In this document: positions 23,246 through 36,012 of the stretch, one piece after another
Numbering within the stretch: the stretch's first letter is position 1
Layout: every line of letters begins with the position of its first letter
Assembly: GCF_018873765.1 (NCBI RefSeq)
Contig: NC_057921.1
Location: forward strand, 67,073,557-67,137,556
Source of the DNA: Telopea speciosissima
Lineage: Eukaryota; Streptophyta; Magnoliopsida; Proteales; Proteaceae
Length of the DNA: 64,000 bases
Direction: 5' to 3'
Program-made: the position numbers and the translations under genes
Notes under the pieces: generated by a model
The model's database searches: none
What the model was told of the DNA's origin: nothing
Seen by the model: the letters and a program-made list of their open reading frames with translations, nothing else

Positions 23246-26176
23246 TTAGACTATAGCAGAATTATATATGCTGCAGAAATGGAGCAAAGCCGTTTGATTG
23301 TTTGCATCAAGAGACCTATTAATGATGTCAGGGTACTTTCCTGGAGAGAGGCCAGAAAGTTTTGCCAGTGATTTCACCAAGAATTCCTTCGGATCATTGA
23401 TTTCCCTTACAGGATCTTCCTCTTTCCTCCCAGCATTGTAGAGTTGGACAAAGGTAGCAGTATAGCCTACAGCTTCTGCAATATCCGGAATTTCTGGTTC
23501 CTCCTCAACCCTCTCCTGCTCTGGTCGTGAAATAAGGGTAACAATGCTATCCAACAATTTTCCCCAGAGGAGAACAGCTGAAGCATCCAAAAGGACTGGG
23601 CATTCATAAAGAAGCCTGGTTGAAGCAACTGAAGTCAATTTCAATTCAATGGTTCCAGTGATCTGCTTGAGATGAGGAATCCAGAATTGCTCAAGGATTA
23701 CAAGAAATATATTAGGCTGAACAGCATTCATGGAATCCAACAGGGTTACAGGTCCATGCTTGACCAAGAACAGAGACATGAATATAACCAGAGACTTCAC
23801 AAACTTCCCTGTTCGATGACTCTGCAGCCGTGTAAAAAGTGCAGCCCAAATGTGGGGCACAAAGGGTGCTATCACATTATATCCCAGATTCTCTATAACA
23901 GTGTTGAGCACATAGAATCCCAGTTCTTCTGTGCTAGAGACAGAGACAAGTTTGCTAAATATCCCAAGAACTTTGCTCAGTCTACCATCTTGAGTCACTT
24001 CATGGGGTGCCTTCTGAAGGAAAGCCTGAAGCAGCCGCACAAGAGCTGGAACATTTGCAGATCTCTGCCAGGTTTCCGGTGAGAGTAAAATCTCAAAGAT
24101 GTTCATGTAAAGTGGTGGGAGAGGCGGTCTATTAAGTTCAACAAGCTGGGCCAGGAGCTGGAATGCATAGGGCAAAAATTCAGTGACATCGTTTCCCAAG
24201 ATGGTCTCGAGAATTGGGGAAAGGCTTGCTTCAAAGGCCGATATCAGAGAAGGATCCTTCTCACAAGCCCGTCTGACTAGACCAGCCACAGCCTCAAATA
24301 CATAATGATTGAAAGTGGGGTTCTTAGGGTTTTTGCAGACCTCACTCAGAATGGATGTCAGACCGGTAATGCAATGTAGAGCAACCTCACCAGAAATCTC
24401 TGCAACTCCCAGAACCCGCATTATGCACTTCATTATGTAAGGATTCTCTTCAGATTCTGGAAACCTCAAAGCAGTAAAGAGGTTGGTCATCAACACCGGA
24501 AGAAAAGGGTTAATATCTGATGAACTATACCTTGGCCTTCCTCCCTCGTCCTTAACCAGAAAAAGCTTCTCAATACAACTAGCAGCGTAAGAGTGAACAA
24601 CATTTGATTCAGCCCCCAGAAAATGAATCACATTTGGCATTAAAGCAATTGCTACATCCTTCGGTATCTGGTTCCGGAACATTGTGAAAAACTTCAGGGC
24701 CCCCGCCTTCAGCATGGGGAAACTGTTAACATCCTGGCTTTGCAACTCAGGGACAATGACTGTACTAAAGAAGCCCTGCACATCAACAATATCTGTCAAG
24801 ACTGAAGTACCCCCAGCCTTTTTCATTGTGAGGGAGACAACCAAGTATATAGCAGAGTCCTTCTCCTTCCAATTAGCAGACGGGTTTTGAGCAAAGCTGG
24901 CCAGCATATTTTGTATCTGAGCAGAAATTATGGCAGTGACCTGATCCTTGTAATTGGTTGCAATTCCCTTAAGAAGCTCACAGGCAATCCTTCTCCGAGT
25001 ATCAACATCACTCCCTTCCATATCCCTCCTGATGAACTCAACATAATTCATCTCAAACAGCTCCACATCCTCATCTCTCAGATGTACATTGGGGATCACA
25101 ATGCTCTGACATATCTGTTGTAGGACACCAGCACCTGCAAACAAAGTATGGTGGACACTTATGCTAACCGTGTTCAAGAACCTAATTGCCTTAACAGTTA
25201 ACCCATCACGACTTGAGGAAGCAGAGGCAGACACTAGGAGGCTCCAGACGGCTAAGGCAAACTCCTTCAAATACCCTTGAAATTCCTCCTCATTCTTCTC
25301 CATGTAAAGATTAATATTCTCACATACAGCTGCCCGGAGCTCATCAACAAGTGCAAGCCCATCACCACCACCACCTTCAAGAGCTTGATAAGTAGTTGTA
25401 AGGTACTTTCGGAATTCAGTCATCCACTCATTCATGTGGTCTTCGAAGAACTCCGGGAGTTCTTGAAAGTTAAGAGAGTAAAAGATACTACAGCAAAGCC
25501 GTTGGGACTCAATCAGTGGCCGGAGGGCCATGGCCGTATTACCATCGGAGCTAGCAGTGGAATCAATGAGAGCAGCAGTTCGGAGGAAAATTTCAAGCAA
25601 AGGTGCAGCAAAACCATCAAGGCAGTACTTGAGATCAAGAAAAAGGTCGTTGGACTTGTACTCGTACCGAAACTTATTGAAAATAGAGTTAGCTGTACCA
25701 AGAATGCCATTGATGGAGGCGTAATCAGTGGCCTGTCGGAGGTTGGACACAAGCTCCGGTAGCAAGGTAGGCCATGATTTGGGGAAATCATGCTTACCGA
25801 TCAAAGCAAGAGCTTCGCTAAGTTGGCTCTGAATACGCGGAGTCGATGAAAGCATGAGAGGGACGATTAGGGTTTTGATCTGCTCCTTCTCCTGGTCGGG
25901 AACCGGGGATAGTTCGGGGACAGGAATATTTCTATTGGCGTCTGATGGAAGTGTGGAAGCCCACCGGGCACGGAGATGATTCTTAAAGTTAACCGCGGCC
26001 GCCAGACGGATCTGTTCATCAACGGCAGGTTCAGCGACGAGGCGAAGAACAGTTAGGCCGTAGTTGGGCTTGTCGGCCATCTCAGCGAGAGAAGCCTCAG
26101 CCCGGCGACGAGGCTCAGGATTGGGAGATAGGGTTTGAAGGAAGCATTGAGAAAGGTGTTCTAGGGTTTCTCCCAT
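23246..26176 (-). CDS. CAS: Exportin-2 (CAS/CSE1), importin-alpha re-exporter, intronless, 976 aa
   Basis: A RanGTP-dependent export receptor that returns importin-alpha from nucleus to cytoplasm (family knowledge). One uninterrupted frame covers the whole protein. The importin-beta N-terminal domain lies at about 25-100, with [19 protein letters not shown] and [10 protein letters not shown]. The Cse1 HEAT-repeat region follows (about 155-525), with [12 protein letters not shown]-like [32 protein letters not shown]-like [14 protein letters not shown] and [12 protein letters not shown]. The CAS/CSE1 C-terminal domain runs to about 960, with [15 protein letters not shown] and [19 protein letters not shown]. 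Length matches the family (about 960-980). The chosen start is the ATG at 26176 ([15 protein letters not shown]); the frame extends five codons upstream to a TTG with no in-frame ATG. As far as I recall, plant CAS genes are usually intronless, so this is not by itself a sign of retroposition; no poly(A) tail or flanking duplication was seen. Confidence 0.96.
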   Translation of the reverse strand: MGETLEHLSQCFLQTLSPNPEPRRRAEASLAEMADKPNYGLTVLRLVAEPAVDEQIRLAAAVNFKNHLRARWASTLPSDANRNIPVPELSPVPDQEKEQIKTLIVPLMLSSTPRIQSQLSEALALIGKHDFPKSWPTLLPELVSNLRQATDYASINGILGTANSIFNKFRYEYKSNDLFLDLKYCLDGFAAPLLEIFLRTAALIDSTASSDGNTAMALRPLIESQRLCCSIFYSLNFQELPEFFEDHMNEWMTEFRKYLTTTYQALEGGGGDGLALVDELRAAVCENINLYMEKNEEEFQGYLKEFALAVWSLLVSASASSSRDGLTVKAIRFLNTVSISVHHTLFAGAGVLQQICQSIVIPNVHLRDEDVELFEMNYVEFIRRDMEGSDVDTRRRIACELLKGIATNYKDQVTAIISAQIQNMLASFAQNPSANWKEKDSAIYLVVSLTMKKAGGTSVLTDIVDVQGFFSTVIVPELQSQDVNSFPMLKAGALKFFTMFRNQIPKDVAIALMPNVIHFLGAESNVVHSYAASCIEKLFLVKDEGGRPRYSSSDINPFLPVLMTNLFTALRFPESEENPYIMKCIMRVLGVAEISGEVALHCITGLTSILSEVCKNPKNPTFNHYVFEAVAGLVRRACEKDPSLISAFEASLSPILETILGNDVTEFLPYAFQLLAQLVELNRPPLPPLYMNIFEILLSPETWQRSANVPALVRLLQAFLQKAPHEVTQDGRLSKVLGIFSKLVSVSSTEELGFYVLNTVIENLGYNVIAPFVPHIWAALFTRLQSHRTGKFVKSLVIFMSLFLVKHGPVTLLDSMNAVQPNIFLVILEQFWIPHLKQITGTIELKLTSVASTRLLYECPVLLDASAVLLWGKLLDSIVTLISRPEQERVEEEPEIPDIAEAVGYTATFVQLYNAGRKEEDPVREINDPKEFLVKSLAKLSGLSPGKYPDIINRSLDANNQTALLHFCSIYNSAIV

Positions 26177-29100
26177 TGCGTTAGATAACAATGTCTAAGT
26201 TTTCTTCTTCTTCTGTATTCCCGGTGATGTGAAGATAAAAGCTAGGGTTTCTGTGTTTCTTCTAAGAATTTAAAGGAAAAATAACCTTCAGAGAAAAGGG
26301 GGGAAAAAAACATACGCAGTGAATGCAACTTGGACAGAGAAGAGATGTTTTCCTCTGGTTCGGCGTCTCAAGTCTCACCTCTCGGCTCTTCCCCCAGTCG
26401 ACAATCGACACTCTCCTTTGCGAGCGATTTGTTTTTTTGAAAAGTCAAAAAAAAGTAGGAAAACAGAAATGAGTCGTTTCTACACTCGTACATGGGCTTT
26501 TGGAGTAGCGTTTAAAACCAGGAATCGGTGACGGAATTGGTCCTGCCGATTCCCGGTTCAAATCCCATTAGAATCAATTGGAATCGACTCGGAATCGCAG
26601 AAATTAGGGAAATCTTGATGTGAATATTCCGATTCAGACTGGTAAAAATCGGGATCGTGATTGGTCTCGAACGATTTTGATACCAATCGGGCGATTGCCG
26701 ATTAGATTCATCGGTTTTTTAAACCTTGCTTTGGAGCCTTTCGCATTCCCAATCCCACAGTCTCGTTACTAATGATCTAGTCTATTAGGGTGTAGCCCGA
26801 GATCGATTCGATCAATTACTAAACGTGCTCAAGTATTGACTGATTAATAATTGTATGGTCATATTCCAACATAGTAGACCAATAGTCACCCAACTCGGAT
26901 CGATCAAACAGTGTGTTCAATTGACAACCAACCATTTATAGCCTAATTAGACTATTTAAGCCCGTTTAAGGACCATTTAATTAGTTAATTAGCACATTTT
27001 AAAACCCGATTATCACGATTACATTGAACCGATTATGAATCTAGAAAACCGACCAACGAATAAAATATGTCAATGCCCTAGCCTGTGTTACCCGAATGGT
27101 TGAAAAGAATGTGAGGTCTTAAGAATGTAAGGGACTTAGGGGTGTCAATCGGTCAGGCCTAATCGCTCCTTGGTTAGATTTCCGAGTTCTTGGAAGGTCC
27201 ATGCTGCATACTCACAAGCTTGCCAATCCAAATTGCATTTTTAGAATCGATTAACTATCGGGATCGATCCTGATTCTGACTGATCTGGAGTTGTCAATCC
27301 ATATTGCATTTTTAGGGTTAGGGTAGAATCTGTCTAATTTTGGATGTAGAATTTGACAACCATTGAGAATAAGAGAATGAAAGTATATCTACTTTTCTGC
27401 CATTTTTTCCCAAATACACCTCCAATCAAACAGACCAAGAAGGAGACTTATGGCAATTGCTTTCACCCAGTCAACACAATTGGAAGAAACCTTCTTCTCA
27501 TCACATTTAAGAAGTTTGGGTTGAATTTCTAGGAATCATTTTCTCTCATGTATCGTGATGCTTCTTTCGTTGCAATATTTTCCATGCAAATAATATTTTA
27601 TATGAAAATTTTTGATATATTTTTAGTGTCTGTTTTTATTTTATTTTACAAAAAATAAAAAACAAAAATCTATCATTCTATATGGAAACAAATGGAACCA
27701 AGGGTTCAAGTCCTGAAAATAGGGGTAAGGTTATGTACATTTGATCCTCCCCAGGCCATGCTAAATGCGGGAGCATTGTGCACTAGTTTTTTTAAATGGA
27801 GCCAAGGAACACATTATACAACAATTAACATCACTTCCAGTGTGTATGCTAATTTCCAGTATACTAGAAAAAACTATATAAAAGCAAAAGATTTCCTTTG
27901 CATCAATATGCTCTCGTGAACCTTGACAAAGCTTTCTGAATTTGATCGTCCTTCCACAACAGGTTCACCTTAAATTTATTTCTGTTCCAACTTAATTGCA
28001 ACCATGGTCCACAAAAAAGAAACTCAACCAGGAAAAACCCAGCTTTAAAGAGATTATTTTTTAATATGTTATTTAGTTATTTGGGTAGAAGCTCTAGAGA
28101 TCAAGGATTTCAAATTTGGAATTGGGGGCAAATCGGCCATTATCGGTATAAAAAATTCTAGAACCCTAAAATTTTAAAACCCAACGATCTATTCCCAAAA
28201 ACCCTAAAACTGATTGTTCCAAAAAGTTCATAATCTAGATCGGTCACGAACAATTACAATCCAAATCCACCCATTTGACCGAACTCAATTTTTGTAATTA
28301 GTAGGATGAGATATTCATGTGGCCCAACCTTTCGTTAGCTTTTGTTATAGATATCGATTAATTTTTCCTTCACCATGATTCATTTGTAAATTGACCCTGT
28401 GATGCCACTTTTAACTCTCACCCCCTATTGTACAGGATCGAAAATACCCTTTTCCAATCCAACGAGAGGGTGAAATCGCATAGTCGAAGAGATCCAATAA
28501 AATATCTTTCAAGTATTAATTCCTATCATCCCATAGAAACATCTCCCAACAAAATCGGCTATTTCCTATCATCCCATAGAAACATCTCCCAACAAAATCG
28601 GCTATTCCCCATAGTTAAAAAGGTTTACTGGAAAACTCCTGTAAGTGGACCCTTTTCTCAGTAAATAATTAATTTAGTATAGGGAACAAGAAAGCTGCCT
28701 GGTCGTGTGATTCATACACCAACGCATGACCAATGAGGAGGCACACAGAGGCACTAACAGGTTGGGATTTTTGTAGTTGTATGGGCAGCAAGAGATTATT
28801 GCCCGATCCTGTAACCCTTGCATCAGCATGGGACCAATGAAAGCACCTGCAAGGGCATCCACATGGATGTGATTTTTTTATGTCAGACTGCAGGTGTTAG
28901 AATTTGTAACCTTTCTTTGAATGACCTTATTGTGTTCCCAAAATTTTATTTTTTTTTTTTAATAAATCAAAAATAAAAATATTAAAAATAATTTATAAAT
29001 TTAATCACCATAATATCATTGTCAAGAATGTCATTCACTCATGTTTTGCTCCAATACAACAAGAAATTTGTTATAACAAAAGGGGGGGAAAAATAAGAGT

Positions 29101-29478
29101 ACAAATTATTTGACAGCCCCTAAGGGTCATCAATGGCATATGTTCATCAGAAATTAAATTCTAAGAACTATAAATTAAGCATAATCGAAACTGTGAAAGG
29201 TTGACATTAATGGGATGGCCAGAATGCTATAACGATTGCAATGATGATATTTCATATACAATCACAGATGATACAAGAGAACAAGAAGATTATCCACCCA
29301 GTTGAGAAGAAGAATGTGAAGACTCTGCAACATCAAAAAAATCCCAAACAGATTGACACACTGTCCCTACAACAGGAATGTAACCCAGATTGTCTTGGAG
29401 AAGTAAATTTACAGAGCAACGGCAAGGATGGCAAGGATGGCAAGAGCAATTGAGTAGCAGACCTAAATGGTTGATTAA
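26177..29478. other. Exportin-2 upstream region and repeat-rich spacer
   Basis: Immediately above 26176 lies a CT-rich leader of the exportin gene. From 26520 to 27330 the DNA is dense in AATCGG/CCGATT words. About 26787-27100 looks like a decayed relative of the hAT element at 52814 (matching TAGGGTGTA..., ATTACTAAACGTGC, AGCCCGTTTAAGG). A tandem duplication with 43-bp period (TCCTATCATCCCATAG) is at 28521-28606. No gene was recognised. Confidence 0.5.
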
Positions 29479-30279
29479 TCACTCTCTGAGGCATTTGAAA
29501 CCCTTGCATATCCAGAACCATACACAGAACAGAGCAGTGCAAACCAATAAATCTAGCACCAATGCAATCCCAACATATCCCCACCACTTTTTCTGAGCCT
29601 GTTGACGTAGTAAGTTTGTCGCGAAAAGTCCATTCTTCTGCAACGGCAAAGAGAATTCTTCGCGATTGTTAGGTACAAATTCCATGTTTTCAATTGGGAT
29701 ATCTCTGCTACCTACGTCCATCTCGTCCGAATCTCTCTTCTTATTTTTCTTCTTTTTTGAATTCTTGCCCGGTTTCTGATCAAGCAACGGAATTGATACA
29801 ACCAGCTTTCCAGACCTGGAATCCATACTTTGGTTTCGGCGATCTCTGTAGACAATTTCGGGAGGAGGAGGAGGAGGCGGCAATATATTTATCTCCCCAG
29901 AATAACCCAACAAATCGTTAAAAATGGGAGTGAATTTTTCATGGAAGCAGTAACTGGCGAGATCATCTAACTTCTTCAGCTGTTCGGTCTTGAGGAAGAA
30001 CTTCATGAACTCTTCCTTTAAGCGCTTTAGGAAACTAAGACCCTGCGGTTTACCCAAGTTAACGTCGAAGATCGCAAAATATACAAAAGGATCTTCCATC
30101 AAGAAGGTATAGAACTTTTTCCCGATGGTGTGAGAAAACATGGCGTGAAGTCTTGGAATCTTTTCTAGGCATTGCAAGGCTAGGGTTTCTACTTCCTTGT
30201 CACCGGAGTTGTGCTCAGCGAGAACATTGGTTCCTTTGGAAACGCAGGCGTAGAGGATCAAATTCGGATTACAAGACAT
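29479..30279 (-). CDS. PHYL2: Phytolongin (longin-domain, SNARE-lacking membrane protein), PHYL2 type, 266 aa
   Basis: Phytolongins are plant R-SNARE-like proteins in which the SNARE motif is replaced by another region; they are tail-anchored proteins of the secretory pathway. The single exon starts MSCNPNLILYACVSKGTNVL. The longin domain spans about 5-115 (LALQCLEKIPRLHAMFSHTI, FVYFAIFD, SFLKRLKEEF). A run of seven prolines follows near 133-140, then a polar Lys-rich linker with KNSKKKKNKKR. One hydrophobic segment near the C-terminus (about 233-257, YVGIALVLDLLVCTALFCVW) is the tail anchor, ending with a short basic tail. No SNARE heptads are visible, which separates it from VAMP7-like proteins. 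The start resembles the PHYL2 rather than the PHYL1 branch; that assignment is from memory. Confidence 0.85.
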   Translation of the reverse strand: MSCNPNLILYACVSKGTNVLAEHNSGDKEVETLALQCLEKIPRLHAMFSHTIGKKFYTFLMEDPFVYFAIFDVNLGKPQGLSFLKRLKEEFMKFFLKTEQLKKLDDLASYCFHEKFTPIFNDLLGYSGEINILPPPPPPPEIVYRDRRNQSMDSRSGKLVVSIPLLDQKPGKNSKKKKNKKRDSDEMDVGSRDIPIENMEFVPNNREEFSLPLQKNGLFATNLLRQQAQKKWWGYVGIALVLDLLVCTALFCVWFWICKGFKCLRE

Positions 30280-31138
30280 CGATTGATTGGAGAAGGTTGA
30301 GCTACCTTCCCCAATATTTGCAGCAAATTCCTTCCAGAAGATCGATCGATTTCAAATTAAAATGACTTTGGAAATAAACACAAAATTCCAAATTCGCGCA
30401 TTTCAATCTCGAGCCAACACAAATTGGAAAACGATCGAGGAAGATAATCTGCAAGAAGCCAAGAATCCGTACCTTATTAAGACTGTTCCTCGTAGGATCG
30501 ATCGCTTAATAATCAGATTGAAATCCGAGAACATTCTAATTTCTAAGCCAAAAAGATGGCAAACAAGACACCGAATCGAATCTGAGTCCCCGTTTCTTGT
30601 GATCTACAAGGGTGACGGGGAACAGAGAGACGCGGCGAGATCGAAGGTTTTCGATCATTGTTCATGAAACAATAAATTTTGGAACAGATTTAGGTTTTGA
30701 AACTTAAAAAAAAGAAAAAGAAAAAAAGAAGGATACGAAGAATAACGGAACGAGAGAGACTCTCTCTAAAGATGAGTAGAGTTGCTCTGTCAGGTTCGAA
30801 ATTTTGGTGATCGATCGCCGATAGATAGAGCTAACGCCTATCGGTTTGTTACCTCTGCGCTGTGAAGACAAAAATGACGCCCTCATCATTAAAGTACCCC
30901 TCATTTTTAATTATATCTACGAAAATGCCATTTACTTCAATATAACTTCTAGTTTTAGGTTAAGGGGGGCTTAAATTAAATGGGCTGATAACAAAACCCA
31001 AAACCAGCCAATACAAGCCCATGAGTGAGCTGGGCTGAGTACCAGACCGCGCAGACTGGGCTGAATGTCACTATTAACATATTCATGGTCAAGAGACGAG
31101 ACAACTTCTTAATCCCTGGGATCCGACCCTCCAATTAG
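30280..31138. promoter_or_regulatory. Phytolongin promoter and leader region with site II-type motifs
   Basis: On the side upstream of the minus-strand phytolongin gene, TGGGCT or its complement occurs at about 30981, 31017 and 31033, with AACCCA-type words between (telo-box-like). Plant site II elements (TGGGCY) typically mark promoters of broadly expressed genes. The 400 bp nearest the ATG have a leader-like character; a leader intron cannot be excluded. Confidence 0.4.
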
Positions 31139-31316
31139 GGACCCTTATCCCCTGAGGTTCGCTGACCGGTATGGTTGTATGGTTGCCCTCATAGGGAGGG
31201 CTGAAATGACTATTCCATCCCCTAACCGAACACACTGCCCGAGTGGAGTCCACCCCCTTTTATTAGAGGCACTAGGGAACCGTACCAGGCTGGGGAACCG
31301 TAGGTGATAAAAATTC
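31139..31316. mobile_element. MULE-type MITE with perfect 9-bp target duplication
   Basis: The 178-bp element is bordered by TCCAATTAG at 31130-31138 and 31317-31325. It starts GGACCCTTATCCCCTGAGG and ends CCGTAGGTGATAAAAATTC, an imperfect inverted pair. GAGTGGAGTCCACCCCC and TTAGAGGCAC are shared with the element at 13233-13381. It is non-coding. Confidence 0.85.
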
Positions 31317-31963
31317 TCCAATTAGACTACGAAAGAATTTTTGAACTTTGATAAATAGAGGACATGAATTGATGATGATACTCACAGTTCCAAAAATCCA
31401 AAATAATGAATGTCATTATTTAAATCTCGCCCCTTACTAACTAGAGTCTGAAACCTTATCTCAATCCAATCAGAGGGTTAGAATGTATGGATTAAGTGGT
31501 TCTCTTTTTCAACGTGAGTGAAAGAAAACTCAGTACTCTCAATTCAATCCGAGGGTTATAACCCGTGGATTAAGTGGTTCTTCTTTCACTGTGGGTGAAA
31601 AAAAACTCACTTTGTCATTAGTTTTTTTTTTTTTAAATAAATAAATAAACCAGTGAAAATATGAGGCGGATATTAGCCGCACTCTATTAATTTTGATATG
31701 TAATCAGTCCAAAGTTCAGACACCAAATAATAGATGCTTATCCATTGGTCAAAATGATCAAATCGATTTTTTGATAATTGTAGATATAGCCAACAATGAA
31801 GGAAATCTCGTTTCACTAGCAGTATACTGGAAAATAAAATGCCATGTGGTTACAATCAAACGTAAGGAGGACAGATCGGTTTCACAATGGTTTTTAATGA
31901 TCAATTGAACAAAAATATTTTTGAACCTTAATAGTTTAGATCGAACAACGTTTATACACAGAC

Positions 31964-31994
<31 letters not shown>

Positions 31995-34756
31995 CGAACT
32001 TGAGCGTAGATCTATTGCAGAGTTCCTCGCTGACAGACTGTAGTTCGCCTTCGCCGGAGATCACTGGTGTGAGAGAGGAATAAATTATCTGCAGTTTTTC
32101 TTCCTCTAGTTAGGGTAAGTGTTTCGCCAATACTCGCACTTCTCCGCCTGGGACTCGCACTATGCCGCCTGGGACTCTCACTACGCTGCCTTTGCCGGAG
32201 GTTTCTCTTTGTCGGAGGAGTGAAGAGTGAGAGACAATGGAAATTCTTCATTTTCAGGAGGAGAGAGAGAGAGAGAGAGAGCTAATGAGTTTTTTGGGGA
32301 AATGAAAAAGTTTTTTCAAACCTTAACCGTTGTTTGATCACAGGCCACATGCCTAACATCAGGTAAGGGAACCGTAGGAATTGTTCGGTGTTAGAACCGT
32401 AGAGGATAAAAATTCAATATAAACCAAGTTAAATGCAACAGCAATAAGGATTTAATTTATTTATTTTTTTTTTTTCGTTTTTCACCATGGGTGAAGGGAG
32501 AATCTCTTCATGAATGTTGATTTGATGTTATGATTGGACTTTGAAAAGAATGAATGTTAACGTTTATTCTCGTACCTTATTACTAAATATCCAAAATACC
32601 CTTCTTCAATCCAATAGAGAGATCAATCTTGTGGATGAATATATTCTTTACTCCTCATGGGTTAACAAGGGAAATGTGGGTCTTTAATAATTTGAGAAAT
32701 GCCATTAATTGTAGGCCTTAGATTTTTGGTGGACCCCAATGACATGGAGAAAATAAGGTCAAACCCATGTGGAGTACTGAGAATCTACTTAAAGGTACTT
32801 CACTTCACCTTCGAGCGCGATCCACTTCCCGTGTAATGGACTAATAATGGCTTTGCGCACTGAAATTATTGTAAAGCGCCCAAACCATACATGATTTTAT
32901 GACCGTGTACAACTAATTTTGGTAGTTTTACTTCCCTTTCCTTTCCTCTAATCTTCATTGCTTAACCTGTTTTGTCCCAACAGTTGGACCAAAAATTAAA
33001 GTGTCTTTGGATTGGGTCTTTTCATTCACCTTCCCATCTAATTGTGTAAGGACCATTGACACACGATTTCAAGAGTTGCTATCAATCGGCAGAGATCAAT
33101 CTTCAGATTTTGATGGATCCGAGAATATATCGATTCTGAGGCTGATTTGTTAGAATAACTTTGAGTTTTTCATGACACTCTAAACGAGTTCCATACGATA
33201 AACAAGAACACGATTGAATAATAAATATGAGAGAAACGATGTGTACATTGCACTTTAGTATTTAAGACCTTGAAGAATGTCCTCATACACGATCAAAATC
33301 TTTGGTTTGAATTTTCCACAATCTTCTTTTCCTACTAACAAATCTCAAAAATTTTATGGAAATAACAAAAAATGAGACCAAAAGACATCAACATTGTATT
33401 TATAATACAAAATCCTAATCCTTGTTCATCCCACTATAGAAAGGACTTAAAGTGGTCTCAAATTGGGTTTTATGCCCATGATCCACACCAATAAGTTAAG
33501 GTATAATTAATGGGGTGTTGTTCTCGTGCCTAGTGCGCATAGTGCTGCGCTAGGCAAGCACATGGATGGATAAGCAATGACTATCCCCTGCATTGAAAAA
33601 TAAACCATCCATTGTTTGTGACAATTCTGAAGATAAACTTATGTAGATGATTCTTCCTCTATGACCTTAATTTCAGTCTCAGTTCCTTGTGAGGGTTCAA
33701 AATTGTTTATTCAAAAGAGTAACTACTCCTATTTCATCTCCATTCATCATAGACAAAAGACTTTCTGAAGTTGTGAGAACATGGTTTTCCTTCACCCACA
33801 ACAAAGGAGGTATTCCTTCAAAAAGAGGGCTCCCCCACCCCCGACAGAGAGAGGAGTCATGTGGGCACGTAAATAAGTTATTGTCACACTGATGTACATC
33901 TTATGGTACTTTGGTTAGCACTTTAACGTGTACTTCTATCACAGATGAATTAATTGAATCCGCCTCCTTTTTCTCATCTGTGAATTATATAGGTAAGATA
34001 ATTATTACAAAGATTATTGGATGGGATTTCCTCACAATAGGCTGGTCCCGGATTCCTATCTTGTTGTATGCTCTTTAAAGAATTTTCTCGATTCATGTTT
34101 AAAAGAATGTTTCATGGTTGCGTGTGACTCCTGTGCCCAAACATAGGAGCTCATAAAATTACCAACCAATCCTGCCTAAAATAAAAAATCTCATCCGTAT
34201 TGATGCCCTTGCAGTCGTTCTCATTGCCCCACGATCAAACAGTGATCTCTTGCCCATAAAATAATCCTTTAGATTTATCATATGTCAAATTTAATAGTTT
34301 ATTTCAACCATATGATTTTTTGCTCCATTACATTTTAGAGTCCAAATTTTAGAAGAATAATTGGTCCTTTTAACCTTTATTTTGTACATTAAAAGTTTGA
34401 ATTGAATGAAACTTAACATATAATTAAAAGATGAAAAATATAGAAATAAAATATTACATAAACATACATAAACCTTTTTATTAAAATAATACTATCACAA
34501 AATGAATTGTTTATTAAGTAAATTTCAAATTTTATTTTACATGATCAAAAGTTTGAAAATATTTATGATCTAACATGTAAAGACGAAAAGTGATCATATA
34601 ACTATTAACTGCCAACAACTATTGGTATATGGCATAGTCTCATTAATTGCCAAGGGTACGTAGTGAGATATTTTGGTAGCACAGCCACACAGTGTCATGA
34701 CAGTGATAAGGAAACTTAAAAAAAAAAAAAAAAAAAAACAACTAAATATAGATTGA
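31317..34756. other. Gene-poor spacer
   Basis: No gene recognised. It holds an imperfect direct repeat at about 31465-31605 (two units with GAGGGTTA...TGGATTAAGTGGTTCT), (GA)n tracts at about 31961-31987 and 32261-32281, and a partial MITE end at about 32342-32435 that finishes GAACCGTAGAGGATAAAAATTC like the element at 31139. The poly-A run at 34718-34738 is unattached to any recognised element. Confidence 0.45.
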
Positions 34757-34952
34757 GAGAAAGAACATTAATCGGTGCTGTGTGTGGGCATGTATCTGTG
34801 CCCAGATAAAGCCCAGTGTGAAAAGACCGTCATACCTCTTAAAAAGATGGAAAGATTCAGAGGTGCGACAGTCTTTTCGCATCGGGCTATGTCTGGGGCC
34901 TGGGCACAGATACATGCCCACACACAACACTGATTAGCGTTCCTTCTTCCAG
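34757..34952. mobile_element. Hairpin MITE with long inverted arms
   Basis: The arms are almost complementary over about 70 bp. The left has GTGTGTGGGCATGTATCTGT and GTGAAAAGACCGTC; the right has GACAGTCTTTTCGCAT and ACAGATACATGCCCACACAC. Candidate 9-bp duplications are ATAGATTGA (34748-34756) and ATAGATTAT (34953-34961), seven of nine matching. It has no coding capacity. Confidence 0.75.
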
Positions 34953-35415
34953 ATAGATTATGGAGAGTAACTAAAAACTATGCTAAATAGTGGAATAAAT
35001 CAATAATAAGTATTTTATTCCACATTATGAAAAAGTTTTGTTGAATGATCCTTAATGGTGGAATCTATAGATTTTTGCACACCTAATTGGCCATGTGGAA
35101 TAGTGATTTGACAATCTTGACCTTTGGATATTTAGCTGAATGATAAACCTATCTAAATTGTACCATCAATAGGACCTTTTAATTTCCCTCATAATAACTA
35201 AATCTTTACCCCCAAAAAAAAAAAATTAACTAAAGCAATTTCAATCATGTGATATGCGCAAACATGGAAATGAATGAACAAATCTTCCCTCACATGGATT
35301 CTTAATTTTTTTTTTCTCTTACTTCAAAGTTTAAATATGTAGGTCTGTGTGAATGAATCTTATCTTTTTTTAGGACAACTATTAAGTGCACCGTGGAAAT
35401 TCCTCCCTACAGTAA

Positions 35416-35696
35416 ATGAGAAAATTATACCTTCCGGTTCCCCAAGTGCTTGTAATCAGGAGGGAGGAGGGTAAGGGAATCATTATTCTCTGCTGTTACA
35501 GCACGGTGCTGTACTGCATCATGCGATTTGCAAAGGCCATGTGGTACAACGGGGCCCACATGGCGCACATGGCCTCTGCAGCGCGGCACGATGCAATACA
35601 GCATCGTGCAATTACAACATAGAATAAAAATTTGAGGATAAGATGATCATTGCACCCTCCGTATTACAGGCACGGGGAAGTGGGCCGGACAAAGAT
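35416..35696. mobile_element. Family B MITE (host) interrupted by a nested family A MITE
   Basis: The outer element is flanked by CTACAGTAA (35407-35415) and CTACAGGAA (35697-35705), eight of nine matching. Its two halves, GGTTCCCC-AGTGCTTGTAAT on the left and ATCATTGCACCCTCCGTATT... GGGCCGGACAAAGAT on the right, align in order with the uninterrupted element at 37160-37327. Without the insert and one copy of its duplication the host would be about 114 bp. Confidence 0.75.
35476..35633. mobile_element. Family A MULE-type MITE, copy 2, nested in a family B element
   Basis: The 158-bp hairpin element starts GGAATCATTATTCTCTGCTG and ends CATAGAATAAAAATTT. It is flanked by GAGGGTAAG (35467-35475) and GAGGATAAG (35634-35642), eight of nine matching. 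The interior is the family A palindrome with GTGCTGTACTGCATC, GGCCATGTGG and CACATGGCC. The right-hand duplication continues directly into family B sequence, which proves the nesting order. Confidence 0.85.
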
Positions 35697-36012
35697 CTAC
35701 AGGAACTGTCCCTCCAAGTTTAATTACACATAATAAGGAGAGAGAGAGAGAGAGAGACATAATTTGATAAAGATCTTAATTTGATAAAGATAATTAAAAT
35801 ATTTGATATGCTTTCAAAGATACAGTAACCTGGCATCATATAGAGTGGCTGGCTATCAATCACAATTCATAACACCTTTAACTTTTCATACTTCACATTT
35901 AATGGCAGAATTGGAGTGGAACAGGAGCAGCAACAGAGAGAGAGAGAGTAAACCCTGATTGCAGAGGTCCATTTTTAATTCCATCCATGTAGCTTCGGTA
36001 GTACAAATCCAA
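35697..36012. other. 3' flank of the ERF gene
   Basis: No gene. It holds (GA)n tracts at about 35739-35757 and 35935-35949 and presumably the 3' untranslated region of the leftward-reading ERF gene. Confidence 0.5.

Noticed and set aside
23246-26176. Exportin-2 as a processed retrocopy
   Set aside because: No poly(A) tract or target duplication around it, the frame is full length and intact, and plant CAS genes are generally intronless as far as I recall.
26177-26191. Five-codon upstream extension of exportin-2
   Set aside because: The extension begins with TTG, not ATG; the first ATG in frame (26176) fits the family N-terminus.
26540-26570. GGTTCAAATCC word resembling a tRNA T-arm
   Set aside because: No matching acceptor stem, D-arm or anticodon arm could be arranged around it.
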